Positions 1 to 10,027 of a stretch of 64,000 nucleotides of DNA are shown here, piece by piece; within the stretch, counting starts at the first letter, position 1, and each line of letters starts with the position of its first letter. The stretch is from Bufo bufo (lineage: Eukaryota > Chordata > Amphibia > Anura > Bufonidae). Position numbers and translations under genes: made by a program. The notes beneath the pieces are model-generated. The model worked only from the letters and a program-made list of their open reading frames with translations. It made no database searches and had not been told where the DNA came from. The DNA lies in NCBI RefSeq assembly GCF_905171765.1, contig NC_053390.1, positions 217,137,927 through 217,201,926 on the forward strand. The letters run 5' to 3'.

Positions 1-8
1 GCGTGGTA
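1..8. other. Flank left of piggyBac A
   Basis: Eight bases precede the TTAA target of the first transposon; nothing can be said about them. Confidence 0.5.
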
Positions 9-58
9 TTAACCGCCTCCGGACCGCCTAAAGCAGGATTGCGTTCCGGAGGCGGCTG
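9..58 (+). repeat. Left terminal inverted repeat of piggyBac A
   Basis: Begins TTAACCGCCTCCGG and matches the reverse complement of 5980-6028 with few differences over about 48 bases. Confidence 0.9.
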
Positions 59-140
59 GCTCAGGCACACTCACGCGCCGACACGTCATCTCGCGAGAGG
101 CGAGATTTCCTGTGAACACAGGAACTGCAGGTAATCGAGT

Positions 141-300
141 GGATCTGCAGCCTGCCAGCGGCGATCATTCACTGGCAGGCTGTAGATCCGATATTTTTAA
201 CCCCTTAAAGGTATATTAGACGCTGTTTTGATAACTAAGTCTAATATACCTGCTACCTGGTCCTCTGGTGGTCCCTTTTGCTTGGATCGACCACCAGAGG
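141..300. repeat. Three consecutive hairpins in the left end of piggyBac A
   Basis: Three perfect or near-perfect stems follow each other: 141-189 (CCTGCCAG/CTGGCAGG core), 210-250 (GGTATATTAGA paired with TCTAATATACC) and 262-300 (CCTCTGGTGG paired with CCACCAGAGG). The right end has three hairpins of the same kind in mirror order, so they look like part of the transposon end. Confidence 0.8.
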
Positions 301-382
301 ACACAGGCAGCTCTGTAAAGTAGCACCAAACACCACTACACTACACCCCCCCATGCCACTTATTAACCCCTTATTAACCCCT

Positions 383-965
383 GATCACCCCATATAGACT
401 CCCTGATTACCCCCCTGTCACTTATCACCCCCCTGTCATTGATCACCCCCCTGTAAGGCTCCATTCAGACATCCGTATGTGTTTTGCGGATCCTCGGATC
501 CGCAAAACACATACGGACGTCTGAATGGAGCCTGACAGGGGGGTGATCACCCCATATAGACTCCCTGATCACCCCCCTGTCATTGATCACCCCCCTGTAA
601 TGCTCCATTCAGACATCCGTATGTGTTTTGCGGATCCGCGGATCCATGGATCCGCAAAACACATACGGATGTCTGAATGGAGCCTTACAGGGGGGTGATC
701 ACCCCATATAGACTCCCTGATCACCCCCCTGTCATTGATCACCCCCCTGTAAGGCACCATTCAGACGTCAGTATGTGTTTTGCGGATCCGCGGACCCACG
801 GATCCACAAAACACATACGGACGTCTGAATGGAGCCTTACAGGGGGGTGATCACCCCATATAGACTCCCTGATCACCCCCTTGTCATTGATCACCCCCCG
901 GTAATGCTCCATTCAGACGTCCGTATGTGTTTTACGGACCCGCGGATCCGCAAAACACGGACATC
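383..965. repeat. Four-unit tandem array (about 152-162 bp) carrying palindromes
   Basis: Units begin near 383, 545, 697 and 849 with GATCACCCCATATAGACTCC, followed by GATCACCCCCCTGT words. Each unit contains a long palindrome, for example 457-532 with arms of about 37 bases meeting in GGATCC-rich centres. The palindromes differ mostly in their central BamHI-like GGATCC copies. This looks like a tiny foldback sequence amplified together with its flank. Confidence 0.85.
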
Positions 966-1039
966 GGCAATGTGCTTTCCGCATTTTGCGGATCCGCACA
1001 CTGCCAGAACTATATAGAAAATGCCTTTTCTTGTCCGCA

Positions 1040-1230
1040 ATTGCGGACAAGAATAGGACATGTTCTATAGGCTCTACAAAAAAACGCAGTGTTCGCCCGA
1101 TCAGGCCTGATCTTGTGCGCACACTTGCGTTCAGTCCGCCCCACCGCAGTGACAGAAATATTTTTTTTTCTGATCACTGCAAAAACACCGTAAATCGCTG
1201 CGGCGCTATAAAGATCACTTTTGAGGGGCA
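1040..1230. repeat. Subterminal inverted repeat of piggyBac A (left copy)
   Basis: Words such as CCCGATCAGGC, CACTGCAA and CTGCGGCGCT at 1090-1210 recur in reverse complement at about 5180-5350 on the other side of the transposase gene. Confidence 0.65.
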
Positions 1231-3190
1231 TGGCGAGTTCATAGAAGATTTTATTTTTTTTGTCACAAGTTAGCGGAAATTTATTTATTTATTTTCTTCT
1301 TACAAAGTCTCATATTCCACTAACTTGTGACAAAAAATAAAATCTCACATGAACTCACCATACCCCTCACGGAATCCAAATGCGTAAACATTTTTAGACA
1401 TTTATATTCCAGACTTCTTCTTACGCTTTAGGGCCCCTAAAATGCCAGGGCAGCATAAATACCCCACAAGTGACCCCATTTCGGAAAGAAGACACCCCAA
1501 GGTATTTGCTGAGGGGCATATTGAGTCCATGAAAGATTGAACTTTTTGTCACAAGTTAGCGGAAAGGGAGACTTTGTGAGAAAAAAAAAAACTTCTATGA
1601 ACTCGGCATGCCCCTCACGGAATACCTTGGGGTGTCTTCTTTCCAAAATGGGGTCACATGTGGGGTATTTATACTGTTCTGGCATTTTAGGGGCCCTAAA
1701 GGGTGAGAAGAAGTCTGGAATCCAAATGTCTAAAAATGCCCTCCTAAAAGGAATTTGGGCCCCTTTGCGCACCTAGGCTTCAAAAAAGTGTCACACATGT
1801 GGTATCACCGTACTCAGGAGAAGTTGGGCAATGTGTTTTGGGGTGTCTTTTTTCATATACCCATGCTGGGTGAGATAAATATCTCTGTCAAATGCCAACT
1901 TTGTATAAAAAAAATGGGAAAAGTTGTCTTTTAGAGAGATATTTCTCTCACCTAGCATGGGTATATGTAAAAAGACACCCTAAAACACATTGCCCAACTT
2001 CTCCTGAGTACGGCGATACCACATGTGTGACACTTTTTTGCAGCTTAGGTGGGCAAAGGGGCCCAAATTCCAAAGAGCACCTTTAGGATTTCACAGGGCA
2101 TTTTTTACACATTTTGATTTCAAACTACTTCTCACGCATTAGGGCCCCTAAAATGCCAGGGCAGTATAACTACCCCACAAGTGACCCCATTTTGGAAAGA
2201 AGACACCCCAAGGTATTTCGTGATGGGCATAGTGAGTTCATGGAAGTTTTTATTTTTTGTCACAAGTTAGTGGAATATGAGACTTTGTAAGAAAAAAATA
2301 AATAAAAAAAAATCATTTTCCGCTAACTTGTGACAAAAAATAAAAAATTCCAGGAACTCGCCATGCCCCTCACGGAATACCTTAGGGTGTCTTCTTTCCA
2401 AAATGGGGTCACTTGTGGGGTAGTTATACTGCCCTGGCAATTTAGGGGCCCTAATGTGTGGGAAGTATTTTGAAATCAAAATGTGTAAAAAATGACCTGT
2501 GAAATCCTAAAGGTGCTCTTTGGAATGTGGGCCCCTTTGCCCACCTAGGCTGCAAAAAAGTGCCACACATCTGGTATCGCCGTACTAAGGAGAAGTTGGG
2601 CAATGTGTTTTGGGGTGTCATTTTACATATACCCATGCTGGGTGAGAGAAATATCTCGGCAAAAGACAACTTTTCCCATTTGTTTATACAAAGTTGGCAT
2701 TTGACCAAGATATTTATCTCACCCAGCATGGGTATATGTAAAATGACACCCCAAAACACATTGCCCAACGTCTCCTGAGTACGGCGATACCACATGTGTG
2801 ACACTTTTTTGCAGCCTAGATGCGCAAAGGGGCCCACATTCCTTTTAGGAGGGCATTTTTAGACATTTGGATCCCAGACTTCTTCTCACGCTTTAGGGCC
2901 CCTAAAATGCCATGGCAGTATAAATACCCCACATGTGACCCCATTTTGGAAAGAAGACACCCTAAGGTATTCAATGAGGGGCATGGCGAGTTCATAGAAT
3001 TTTTTTTTTTTTTGCCACAAGTTAGCGGAAATTGATTTTATTTAGTTTTTTCTCACAAAGTCTCCCTTTCCGCTAACTTGGGACAAAAATTTCAATCTTT
3101 CATGGACTCAATATGCCCCTCAGTGAATACCTTGGGGTGTCTTCTTTCCAAAATGGGGTCATTTGTGGGGTGTTTGTACTGCCCTGGCAT
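1230..3190. repeat. Array of alternating inverted copies downstream of the transposase
   Basis: Modules of roughly 300-400 bases alternate in orientation. Marker words CAAGTTAGCGGAAA, CCATTTTGGAAAGAAGACAC and TGCCCAACTTCTCCTGAGTA appear on both strands many times. Their reading frames (for example 2451-2837 minus) are by-products of the repeat, not genes. The array replaces the end of the transposase: the frame runs from the zinc-finger region straight into it near 3190. Confidence 0.85.
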
Positions 3191-5088
3191 TTGAGGGTCT
3201 CCGCAATCATTACATGTATGGCCAGCATTAGGAGTTTCTGCTATTCTCCTTATATTGAGCATACGGGTACAACATCTTTTTCGGGGTGACGGTTGGGTTG
3301 AGGTACCAGCAACGACATTGGGGAAATGTCGCTCGTGTAGACGGCTCACTACACTGGTGGTTGGGGCCACGGAACCTCCTGGATACAGGAGGTCCGCGAT
3401 GATCTCTTCCTGAAATTTGAGGAAGGATCCTGTTCTCCCAGCCTTACTGTAGAGAACAAAACTATTGTACATCGCCAATTGAATCAAATATACAGACACC
3501 TTCTTATACCAGCGTCTGGTGCGTCGGGAAACTAAATAGGGAGCCAACATCTGGTCATTGAAGTCCACCCCTCCCATTAGCGCATTATAGTCGTGGACTG
3601 AGAGGGGCTTTTCAATGCCCTTTCAATTTGTATTGTCGTGTCTGCGTGAATGGAGGAGAGCATGTAAACGTCATGCTTGTCTCTCCATTTCACCGCGAGC
3701 AGTTCTTCGTTACACAAGGCAGCCCTCTCCCCCCTTGCAAGACGGATGGTAACGAGCCGTTGGGGGAAGCCCCGGCGACCAGGTCGCATGGTGCCACAGC
3801 AGCCAATCTGTTCTAGGAACAAATGCCTGAAGAGGGGCACACTTGTGTAAAAATTGTCCACATAAAGATGGTACCCCTTGCCAAATAAGGGTGACACCAA
3901 GTCCCAGACTGTCTTCCCACTGCTCCCCAGGTAGTCAGGGCAACCGACCGGCTCCAGGGTCTGATCTTTTCCCTCATAGATCCGAAATTTGTGGGTATAG
4001 CCTGTGGCCCTTTCACAGAGCTTATACAATTTGACCCCATACCGGGCGCGCTTGCTTGGGATGTATTGTTTGAAGCCAAGGCGCCCGGTAAAATGTATAA
4101 GGGACTCGTCTACGCAGATGTTTTGCTCAGGGGTATACAAATCTGCAAATTTGTTGTTGAAGTGGTCTATGAGGGGCCGAATTTTGTGGAGCCGGTCAAA
4201 AGCTAGGTGGCATCTGGGATGGGAGGTGGTGTTGTCGCTAAAGTGCAGGAAACGCAGGATGGCCTCAAATCGTGCCCTGGACATAGAAGCAGAGAACATG
4301 GGCATGTGATGAATTGGGTTCGTGGACCAATATGACCGCAATTCATGCTTTTTGGTTAGACCCATGTTGAGGAGAAGGCCCAGAAATTTTTTTAATTCGG
4401 AAACTTGGACTGGTTTCCACCGGAAAGGCTGGGCATAATAGCTTCCCGGGTTGGCGGCTATAAATTGAGTGGCATACCGATTTGTTTCTGCCACGACTAA
4501 GTCCAAGAGCTCCGCAGTCAAGAACAGCTCAAAAAATCCCAGTGCCGAACCGATCTGAGCTGTCTCAACCCGAACTCCAGACTGGGCGGTGAAAGGGGGA
4601 ACTACAGGTGCGGCTGAAGTTGGGGACTGCCAATCAGGGTTTGCCAGCACCTCAGGGACTCTAGGGGCTCTACGGGCCTGTCTGTGCGGTGGCTGCGACG
4701 GGGTAACTATTGCACGTGCCACCGTCCCAGCTTCAACTGCCCTTCTGGTGCTCGCCACTTCACCATGTTGTAAGGCAGTGCTGGTACTAGGTCCAGGGAG
4801 GGCTGCGCTGCTGGTGTATGCCTCACCACGTAATCCGACAGCGACAGCCCCACTCTGCTGCTCTTGAAGCGGATCCTGCGCAACCTGTGGTCTAGCAACA
4901 AGGGGCCGGGTACGCCTGGTGCTATCAGGGACCTCAACCTCCTCGTCCGAACTTTGGGTCAGACTGCCACTGCTTTCTACAGGTTCATATTCTGACCCGC
5001 TAGATTCGTCAGATGAGGGTTCCCATTCCTCATCCGACTGGGTCAGAAGCCTGTAGGCCTCTTCAGAAGAATACCCCCTGTTTGACAT
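3092..5088 (-). pseudogene. piggyBac transposase A, one frameshift
   Basis: DDE-type cut-and-paste transposase of the piggyBac family, acting in the nucleus at TTAA sites. The start at 5088 opens a 503-codon frame. It has an acidic Ser/Glu-rich N-terminus (1-60), a core from about residue 180 (FFELFLTAELLDLVVAETN), the first catalytic Asp at D327 in CVDESLIHF and the second at D411 in YVDNFYTS. Near 3577-3630 the frame shifts by one base, and the C-terminal part continues in another frame with GGVDFNDQML, which holds the third Asp. The final Cys-rich finger is only partly present (RKRCC...HTCNDCG) before the frame enters the inverted-repeat array. All three catalytic residues survive, so the copy is young, but the frameshift and the incomplete finger should inactivate it. 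Confidence 0.88.
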
Positions 5089-5179
5089 TTGGACTACTAA
5101 ATTTAGGGGTATTCCCTGAGACTACCCAAGAAAAAAAGCAAGCCTGTCTTAAAAATGGGAGGCTAGCGAAGTACCGGAG

Positions 5180-5350
5180 GCCGCTGCAATTGATAAAAAA
5201 TATCAAAACAGATTTTTTTATCACCGCAGCGCTTGTAAAGTGATTGTGCAGTGATCAAAAAAATAAATAATTTTTTGTCACTGCGGCGGGGCGGTCGTGG
5301 GTGAACGCACGTGTGGGCGACCGATCAAGCCTGATCGGGCAAACACTGCG
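5180..5350. repeat. Subterminal inverted repeat of piggyBac A (right copy)
   Basis: Reverse-complement partner of 1040-1230, lying just upstream of the transposase start; shared words include GCCTGATCGGGC and CGCAGCG. Confidence 0.65.
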
Positions 5351-5439
5351 TTTTGGGTGGAGGGCAAACTAAGGTGACACTAATACAATTATAGATCTGA
5401 CTGTGATCAGTTTTGATCACTTACAGATACTATAAAAGT

Positions 5440-5640
5440 ACAAATGCTGATTAGCGATCCGCTAATCAGCGAATCAGTGACTGCGGTGCGGTGGGCTGGG
5501 CGCTAACTGACGCTAACTACCTAACCAAGGGGCCTAAACTATCCTAAAACCTAACAGTCAATACTAGTGGGGAAAAAAAGTGACAGTTTACACTGATCAC
5601 TTTTTTCCCTTTCACTAGTGATTGACAGGGGCGATCAAGG
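5440..5640. other. Upstream region of transposase A with short GATCA-rich repeats
   Basis: Contains a short stem at 5441-5474 (GCTGATTAGCG repeated in inverted form) and several TGATCA words. No clear TATA box was identified; it may hold the transposase promoter because the gene starts at 5088 on the minus strand. Confidence 0.4.
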
Positions 5641-5720
5641 GGTGATCAAGGGGTTAATTGGGGTGATGGGGGTGATCTGGGGGCTAAGTGTGGTGTTAGT
5701 GGGTACTCACTGTGATGTCT

Positions 5721-5880
5721 GCTCCTCTGCTGGAACCAACCGACCAAAAGGACCAGCAGAGGAGCAGAGAAGCCATTTAACACCTTATATTTATAAATAT
5801 AAGGTGTTAGATGGCTTGTGATTTGATTTTTTAAAAATCAGCAACCTGCCAGCAACGATCATTGGCTGGCAGGTTGCTGA
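5721..5880. repeat. Three consecutive hairpins in the right end of piggyBac A
   Basis: Stems at 5721-5765 (GCTCCTCTGCTGG paired with CCAGCAGAGGAGC), 5771-5817 (AACACCTTATATTTA paired with its complement) and 5839-5880 (TCAGCAACCTGCCAG paired with CTGGCAGGTTGCTGA). Read from the terminus inwards, the order matches the left end: CCTGCCAG stem, AT-rich stem, CTCTG(C/G)TGG stem. Confidence 0.8.
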
Positions 5881-5979
5881 CAAACTTTTGCCGGCCCGCG
5901 ATGCGCATGCGCGGGCCGGCTTTGAGCGAAATCTCGCGCCCCGCGAGATGACGCGTATATGCGTGACTCTGCCTGCAGC

Positions 5980-6028
5980 TGCCGCCTCAGGAACGCGATC
6001 CTGCGTTAGGCGGTCCGGAGGCGGTTAA
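5980..6028 (-). repeat. Right terminal inverted repeat of piggyBac A
   Basis: Ends ...GGTCCGGAGGCGGTTAA, the inverse of the left terminus, with TTAA at 6025-6028. Confidence 0.9.
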
Positions 6029-6063
6029 AGACAGCCAGGTGCTGCCAAAACCCGGACTGGCAT

Positions 6064-6527
6064 TTAAAGGGAACCTGTCACCAGTTTTATGGTGTCCTAA
6101 CTAAGGGCAACATAAATAAGTGACTGATTCTCTTAGCAAAATGCTGGGTCACTTTATTTAATTGACCCAGTCAATCTGCCAACATCTTGAATTGAAAAGC
6201 TCCAGATCATAATGATGAGTCCTGAATTTTCATGAGCTCCTGACTCTTCCCGCCTACCTGCTGCTGATTGACAGTTATTTTCCATATGAATCAGCAGCAG
6301 GTGGGCAGGGGAGTGGCTATAGCTCTGAATTAAATAAACGCTGGACTCAATGACATCACGCTGGACTCAAATCAGCTCATTAGCATGCGGCATCTTTGTG
6401 TGTATATTATGAGGTAACCATCTGTCACACTAGTAAGTGAATACATCTAAGGCACTTTTTAGTAGTTAATGATTGTATATAATTAGTTAGATTATAATCA
6501 AATATCCACATGACCGGTTCCCTTTAA
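6064..6527. mobile_element. T2-like MITE with TTAA duplication
   Basis: Begins TTAAAGGGAACCTGTCACC and ends ACCGGTTCCCTTTAA. The TTAAAGGRR terminus and TTAA target duplication are those of the T2 MITE family known from Xenopus, which is linked to Kolobok-type transposases. It has no coding capacity. An internal stem pairs CCTGCTGCTGATT at about 6259 with AATCAGCAGCAGG near 6290. Confidence 0.8.
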
Positions 6528-6542
6528 AATCTGGTCCGGTAT

Positions 6543-6680
6543 TTGACCTCACCTGGCTGTAAAAAAGCCCAGCAGCACATGCTTGGAGGAAAATACCTGT
6601 TTTACCAGACCAAACCTCTCACTGTGTCACAGTGGGTAAGTAACTGGCTCAATGATAGAAAACAGAGGGTGGTTATTACT
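6543..6680 (+). pseudogene. CR1-like LINE reverse transcriptase fragment
   Basis: The frame contains QWVSNWLNDRKQRVV, a stretch found in CR1-group reverse transcriptases just ahead of the SGVPQGS motif. The matching downstream piece (SDWVTVTSGVPQ) lies at 9672, so this is probably the 5' part of the same CR1 copy, pushed apart by later insertions. No catalytic residues lie in this fragment. Confidence 0.65.
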
Positions 6681-6683
6681 CCC

Positions 6684-6790
6684 CTTAATGATGTCAGAGC
6701 GACACTCCACCTGATGGTGTCAGAACAACACTCCTCCTCATAGTGTCAGAACGACACTCCCCCTGATGGTGTCAGAGCAATCAGCTCTTT
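6684..6790. repeat. Short minisatellite (about 27 bp)
   Basis: Four imperfect copies of a TGATGGTGTCAGAACGACAC-type unit. Confidence 0.7.
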
Positions 6791-7237
6791 GAAATTGGAC
6801 TAAAAATATGGGTGGTGGCATACCCAAGTCCTACTACAAATAGAGAACCAGAGGCCCAAGTGATCCGCCTTCCCAGTGAGGTTCCCTGGGCCTGGGGGTC
6901 TGCTGGGAAAACAATAGGTGGGTGTGGGTAACTCTAGTGTACTTTCTCCCCCTTCTCTTTCCCCCGCTTAGGGGGGTAAGAAAAGAGCAAGGGGAGACCC
7001 CAGCAGTGGAAGAGGTCTCTCTCCGCACCTAGGTTCTGATAGGAGTGTGTATGTGTGATCTGAACATACCTTCTCCCCCTCTCTCCTTCCCCTGTTTAGG
7101 GGTATAAGAAAGGAGTAGTTTTTAGGAGTGGAAGAGGCCACTCGCCACACCTATGTGTGACTGCTGACAAAAGCAAGCAATCACAAAATCGAATGCTACT
7201 TTGAAAGAATCTAATAAGTAGCCTGCAGCCATGCCAC
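6791..7237. other. Unassigned stretch with one imperfect duplication
   Basis: The words CTTCTCCCCC...AGGGGNNTAAGAAA occur twice about 130 bases apart (near 6945 and 7070). I recognise no element or gene here. Confidence 0.4.
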
Positions 7238-7245
7238 ACTGAGAC
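7238..7245 (+). repeat. 8 bp target-site duplication ACTGAGAC (left)
   Basis: Identical to 9344-9351 and directly flanks the TIR of the hAT-N element. Confidence 0.9.
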
Positions 7246-7639
7246 CAGGGCCGGTGCAACCATATAGGCGAACTAGGCGTTCGCCTAGGGCGCCGGCCTG
7301 CTGGGGGCGCCCTGGTGGGTTCCCCCTGACTGGGGCTGCAGCCCTGGGCGATCGGCTCTTGAGCCGCCCCCAGCGCCATTACAGGGGGGCCAGGAGGTGG
7401 AGGTCCTTCTTAAATATGGCAGAGCAGAGCAGGCATCTGCTTACCCTGATGGCAGGTACCTGCTCTGCCAGTAAATTACCGGAGGAGAGGAGGCGGGGGC
7501 GGCAAGGGAGGCTCTTCTAGCAGCTCCCCACTCCTCCCTCGTGCGCCCTCTGTGATGACGGAATATGACGTCATTCCGGCCCCCGCATACTAAACGGCGC
7601 ACTGGAGGACTGAGGAGCTGCACCACACTGGACCCCAGG

Positions 7640-7865
7640 CAGGTGAGTGTTTAAGTGTTTGACTGAGTGAGTGTCTGCCTGTGTATTTATGTCAGTGAGT
7701 GAGTGTATGTATGTCTGTCTTTCTGTCAGTAAATGTATGTGTGTCTGTGTGTGTATGTCAGTGAGTGAGTGTATGTCAGTGAGTGTGGATGTCTGTTGGT
7801 CAGTAAGTGTCTGTGTGTTTGTCAGTGAGTATGTGTATGTTTGTCAGTGAGTATATGTGTGTGAT
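7640..7865. repeat. GTCTGTCAGTGAGTGT-type low-complexity array (left)
   Basis: Irregular repeats of GTGTGTCTGTCAGTGAGTG; the same motif continues at 8985-9285 on the far side of the foldback, as if one array was split. Confidence 0.8.
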
Positions 7866-7964
7866 TGAAAGAGAAGTGTTTGAGGAATAGCTCACTCTGT
7901 GTGCAAACAAGGAACCAGGTGCTCTAGGCCAGAGGATCTGTATCACCCTTACAGATAAATGTAA

Positions 7965-8975
7965 AATAAATAAATAAATAAATTGGACTGGCACTTTGTA
8001 TGTGTGGTAATGGAATAAATACAATAAATGATGTAATAAAAGGTGATCACAATTTAATTCCTAAACAAAAATACAATAAAATGCACAATAGGATAAAACA
8101 TATGTGAACGCTAAAATATGAATAGCAGCACTGATATGGTGGTACGTTCGTTAATCTATGATATAAAGTTAATCTATGGTATAAAGTTCATATATTCGGA
8201 CCACCAAACTTGGTTGGGTATAGTGGTTGTCCTTTCAATCACAAAATTTTGTAAGGTGCAAAAGAACGCAAACAAGCGTGATGATTATGCAGTTTGGGCA
8301 AAAAGTATATGTGCTGCCGAAACTTCAGAACAGATGAGTTGTCCCCTGAATAGCGGTAAATTGCAGTCACTGTAATGCAGTACACCAAGGTAAGAAAGAT
8401 ATCGGATATTACCTTGAGCCAGCTGAAGTGGAAAACAGAGTCACTCACATATATGGTGCGGCTGATCCCGTACTTGGAGATAAACGCCGAAGCGTGCTGC
8501 TTGCTTAGCCGTCTGTATCGCAGAGTATGCTGCGTCCCACGTGATCCGTGACGTCTCCGGTCTGGGACAGAGTATCGCGAGATCTGGTGCGGCAGTCAGA
8601 ATAGCAAGAGCTATGCTCGGCAGGTCCTGGATGGAGTTTTTTCACTGGAGCGCTCCAGTTATTACAATGGACTGTTCACAGATTTTTTTCATCTGTGTAT
8701 CCGGAGAAGGCCTTGATTATAATGGGAGTGTATCAGCTTGTTACGCCAAGGCCTTCTCCGGATACACAGATGAAAAAAATCTGTGAACAGTCCATTGTAA
8801 TAACTGGAGCGCTCCAGTGAAAAAACTTTAGCGTTCACATATGTTTTATCCTATTGTGCATTTTATTGTATTTTTGTTTAGGAATTAAATTGTGATCACC
8901 TTTTATTACATCATTTATTGTATTTATTCCATTACCACACCTACAGAGTGCCAGTCCAATTTAATTATTTAGATG
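7965..8975. repeat. Nested foldback sequence splitting the simple array
   Basis: The left arm from about 7965 (ATTGGACTGGCACTTTGTA...) to 8115 is repeated in inverse order at about 8825-8975 (...AGAGTGCCAGTCCAAT), including AGGTGATCACAATTTAATTC. The interior holds a second palindrome (8636-8828). No TIR or TSD of a known superfamily was recognised. Confidence 0.8.
8636..8828. repeat. Long perfect palindrome inside the foldback
   Basis: Arms of about 80 bases, starting TTTTTTCACTGGAGCGCTCC and ending with its complement, surround a short loop of about 30 bases around 8715-8745. CCGGAGAAGGCCTTG at 8700 pairs with CAAGGCCTTCTCCGG at 8748. Confidence 0.85.
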
Positions 8976-8984
8976 TGTGTGATT

Positions 8985-9285
8985 GTCTGTCAGTGAGTTT
9001 CTGTGTGTGTGTGTTTCAGTGGGTAGGTGTATGTCTGTCAGTGAGTGTCTGTCAGTGAGTGAGTGTCTGTCTGTCAGTGAGTGTATGTGTGTCTGTCAGT
9101 GAGTTTCTGTGTATGTCATTCAGTGAGTTTCTGAGTGCGTGTCTGTCTGTTAGTGAGTGTATGTCTGTCTGTCAGTGAGTGTATGTGTGTCTGTCAGTGA
9201 GTTTCTGTGTACGTCAGTCAGTGAGTGTCTGAGTGCGTGTCTGTCTGTCAGTGGGTGTGTGTGTCTGTCAGTGAGTGAATGACAT
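8985..9285. repeat. GTCTGTCAGTGAGTGT-type low-complexity array (right)
   Basis: Same motif and strand as 7640-7865, which supports a single array interrupted by the foldback. Confidence 0.8.
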
Positions 9286-9343
9286 GAGGGGGCGGCAAAA
9301 TTGATCTTTGCCTAAGGCGGCAAAAATCTTTGCACCGGCCCTG

Positions 9344-9351
9344 ACTGAGAC
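9344..9351 (+). repeat. 8 bp target-site duplication ACTGAGAC (right)
   Basis: Second copy of the hAT-N target duplication. Confidence 0.9.
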
Positions 9352-9526
9352 CACTAGACCTTAGACATATTGGGTAATCTGGATACCTACAGATTCACCC
9401 CAAAATACTGGTGGATTAACCCCCCAGCAGAATTTCATGTGAAATTTAAGCCAACACCTCACTCCAATATCCTATCAGATGTTAAATATGATCTTTACAC
9501 CATAATGGTGTGACAGCGGTAAACCA
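9352..9526. other. Unassigned
   Basis: Nothing recognisable between the hAT-N element and the duplicated 86 bp segment. Confidence 0.4.
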
Positions 9527-9613
9527 ATAGTTTTAATGGATCACGCTTGTGTTTTCTTTTAGCATAAATAGTAAAAGTTATGTTTTATCTTAACAAGGGT
9601 GACCCTGTACCCT
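9527..9613 (+). repeat. 86 bp segment duplicated at 11377-11462 (copy 1)
   Basis: From ATAGTTTTAATGGATCACGC to TGTACCCT it is identical to 11377-11462 except for one extra C after GGGTGACC. Confidence 0.9.
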
Positions 9614-9671
9614 GTATTTTTTGGGGTTATCAACCCTCTCATTCAGTTTTTGGTTATTAACCATACACACT

Positions 9672-10027
9672 CAGACTGGGTCACTGTCACTAGTGGGGTA
9701 CCACAGGAGTCAGTATTGGCCCTATTCTCCAATATATTTATTAATGATCTTGTAGAAGGCTTGCACAGTAAAATATTAATTTTTGCAGATGACACTAAAC
9801 TGTGTAAAGTAATTGACACGGAAGAGGACAGTATACAGCTACAGAGGGATCTGGATAGATTGGAGGCTTGGGCAGAGAAGTGGCAGATGAGGTTTAACAC
9901 TGATAAATGTAAGGTTATGCACATCGGAAGGAATAATGCAAGTCACCAGTACATACTAAATGGTAAAACACTGGGTAACACTGACATGTAAAAGGACTTA
10001 GGAATTTTCTTGAACAGCAAACTAATT
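9672..10027 (+). pseudogene. CR1-like LINE reverse transcriptase fragment
   Basis: RNA-directed DNA polymerase piece of a CR1-group non-LTR retrotransposon. Visible motifs are TVTSGVPQESVL (usually SGVPQGSVLGP), NIFINDL, the catalytic FADDTKL box, then DLDRLEAWAEKWQMRFNTDK. The frame stops at 9991 where KDLGIFLNSKL follows in the same frame, so one sense codon became TAA. It lacks the N-terminal RT, the endonuclease and the 3' end. It probably belongs with 6543-6680. Confidence 0.8.

Larger units (their letters stand above)
9..6028 (-). mobile_element. piggyBac DNA transposon A (6 kb, both ends present)
   Basis: The element lies between TTAA at 9-12 and TTAA at 6025-6028, the target-site duplication typical of piggyBac. 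Its ends are inverted: the left reads TTAACCGCCTCCGGACCGCC and the reverse complement of the right end reads the same. The inner terminal sequence continues to match imperfectly (TCTCGCG and GCGAGATTTC words on both sides). The minus strand encodes a piggyBac transposase at 3092-5088. The rest is non-coding: hairpins near each end, a four-unit tandem array with palindromes, and a 2 kb inverted-repeat array between the gene's 3' end and the left terminus. At 6 kb it is long for piggyBac (usually 2.5-3.5 kb) because of these arrays. One frameshift in the transposase makes present-day autonomy unlikely. Confidence 0.9.
7246..9343. mobile_element. Non-autonomous hAT element (2.1 kb)
   Basis: Terminal inverted repeats CAGGGCCGGTGCAA and TTGCACCGGCCCTG are flanked by the 8 bp duplication ACTGAGAC, the combination that defines hAT transposons. 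Inner terminal sequence is also partly complementary (CGCCTAGG and CCTAAGGCGG). There is no transposase. The interior consists of CTGTCAGTGAGTG-type simple repeats on both sides of a long foldback (7965-8975), which may be a separate insertion. Confidence 0.88.

Noticed and set aside
2451..2837. 128-codon frame and its neighbours in the first 3 kb
   Set aside because: Shadows of the inverted-repeat array; the same peptides recur on the opposite strand.
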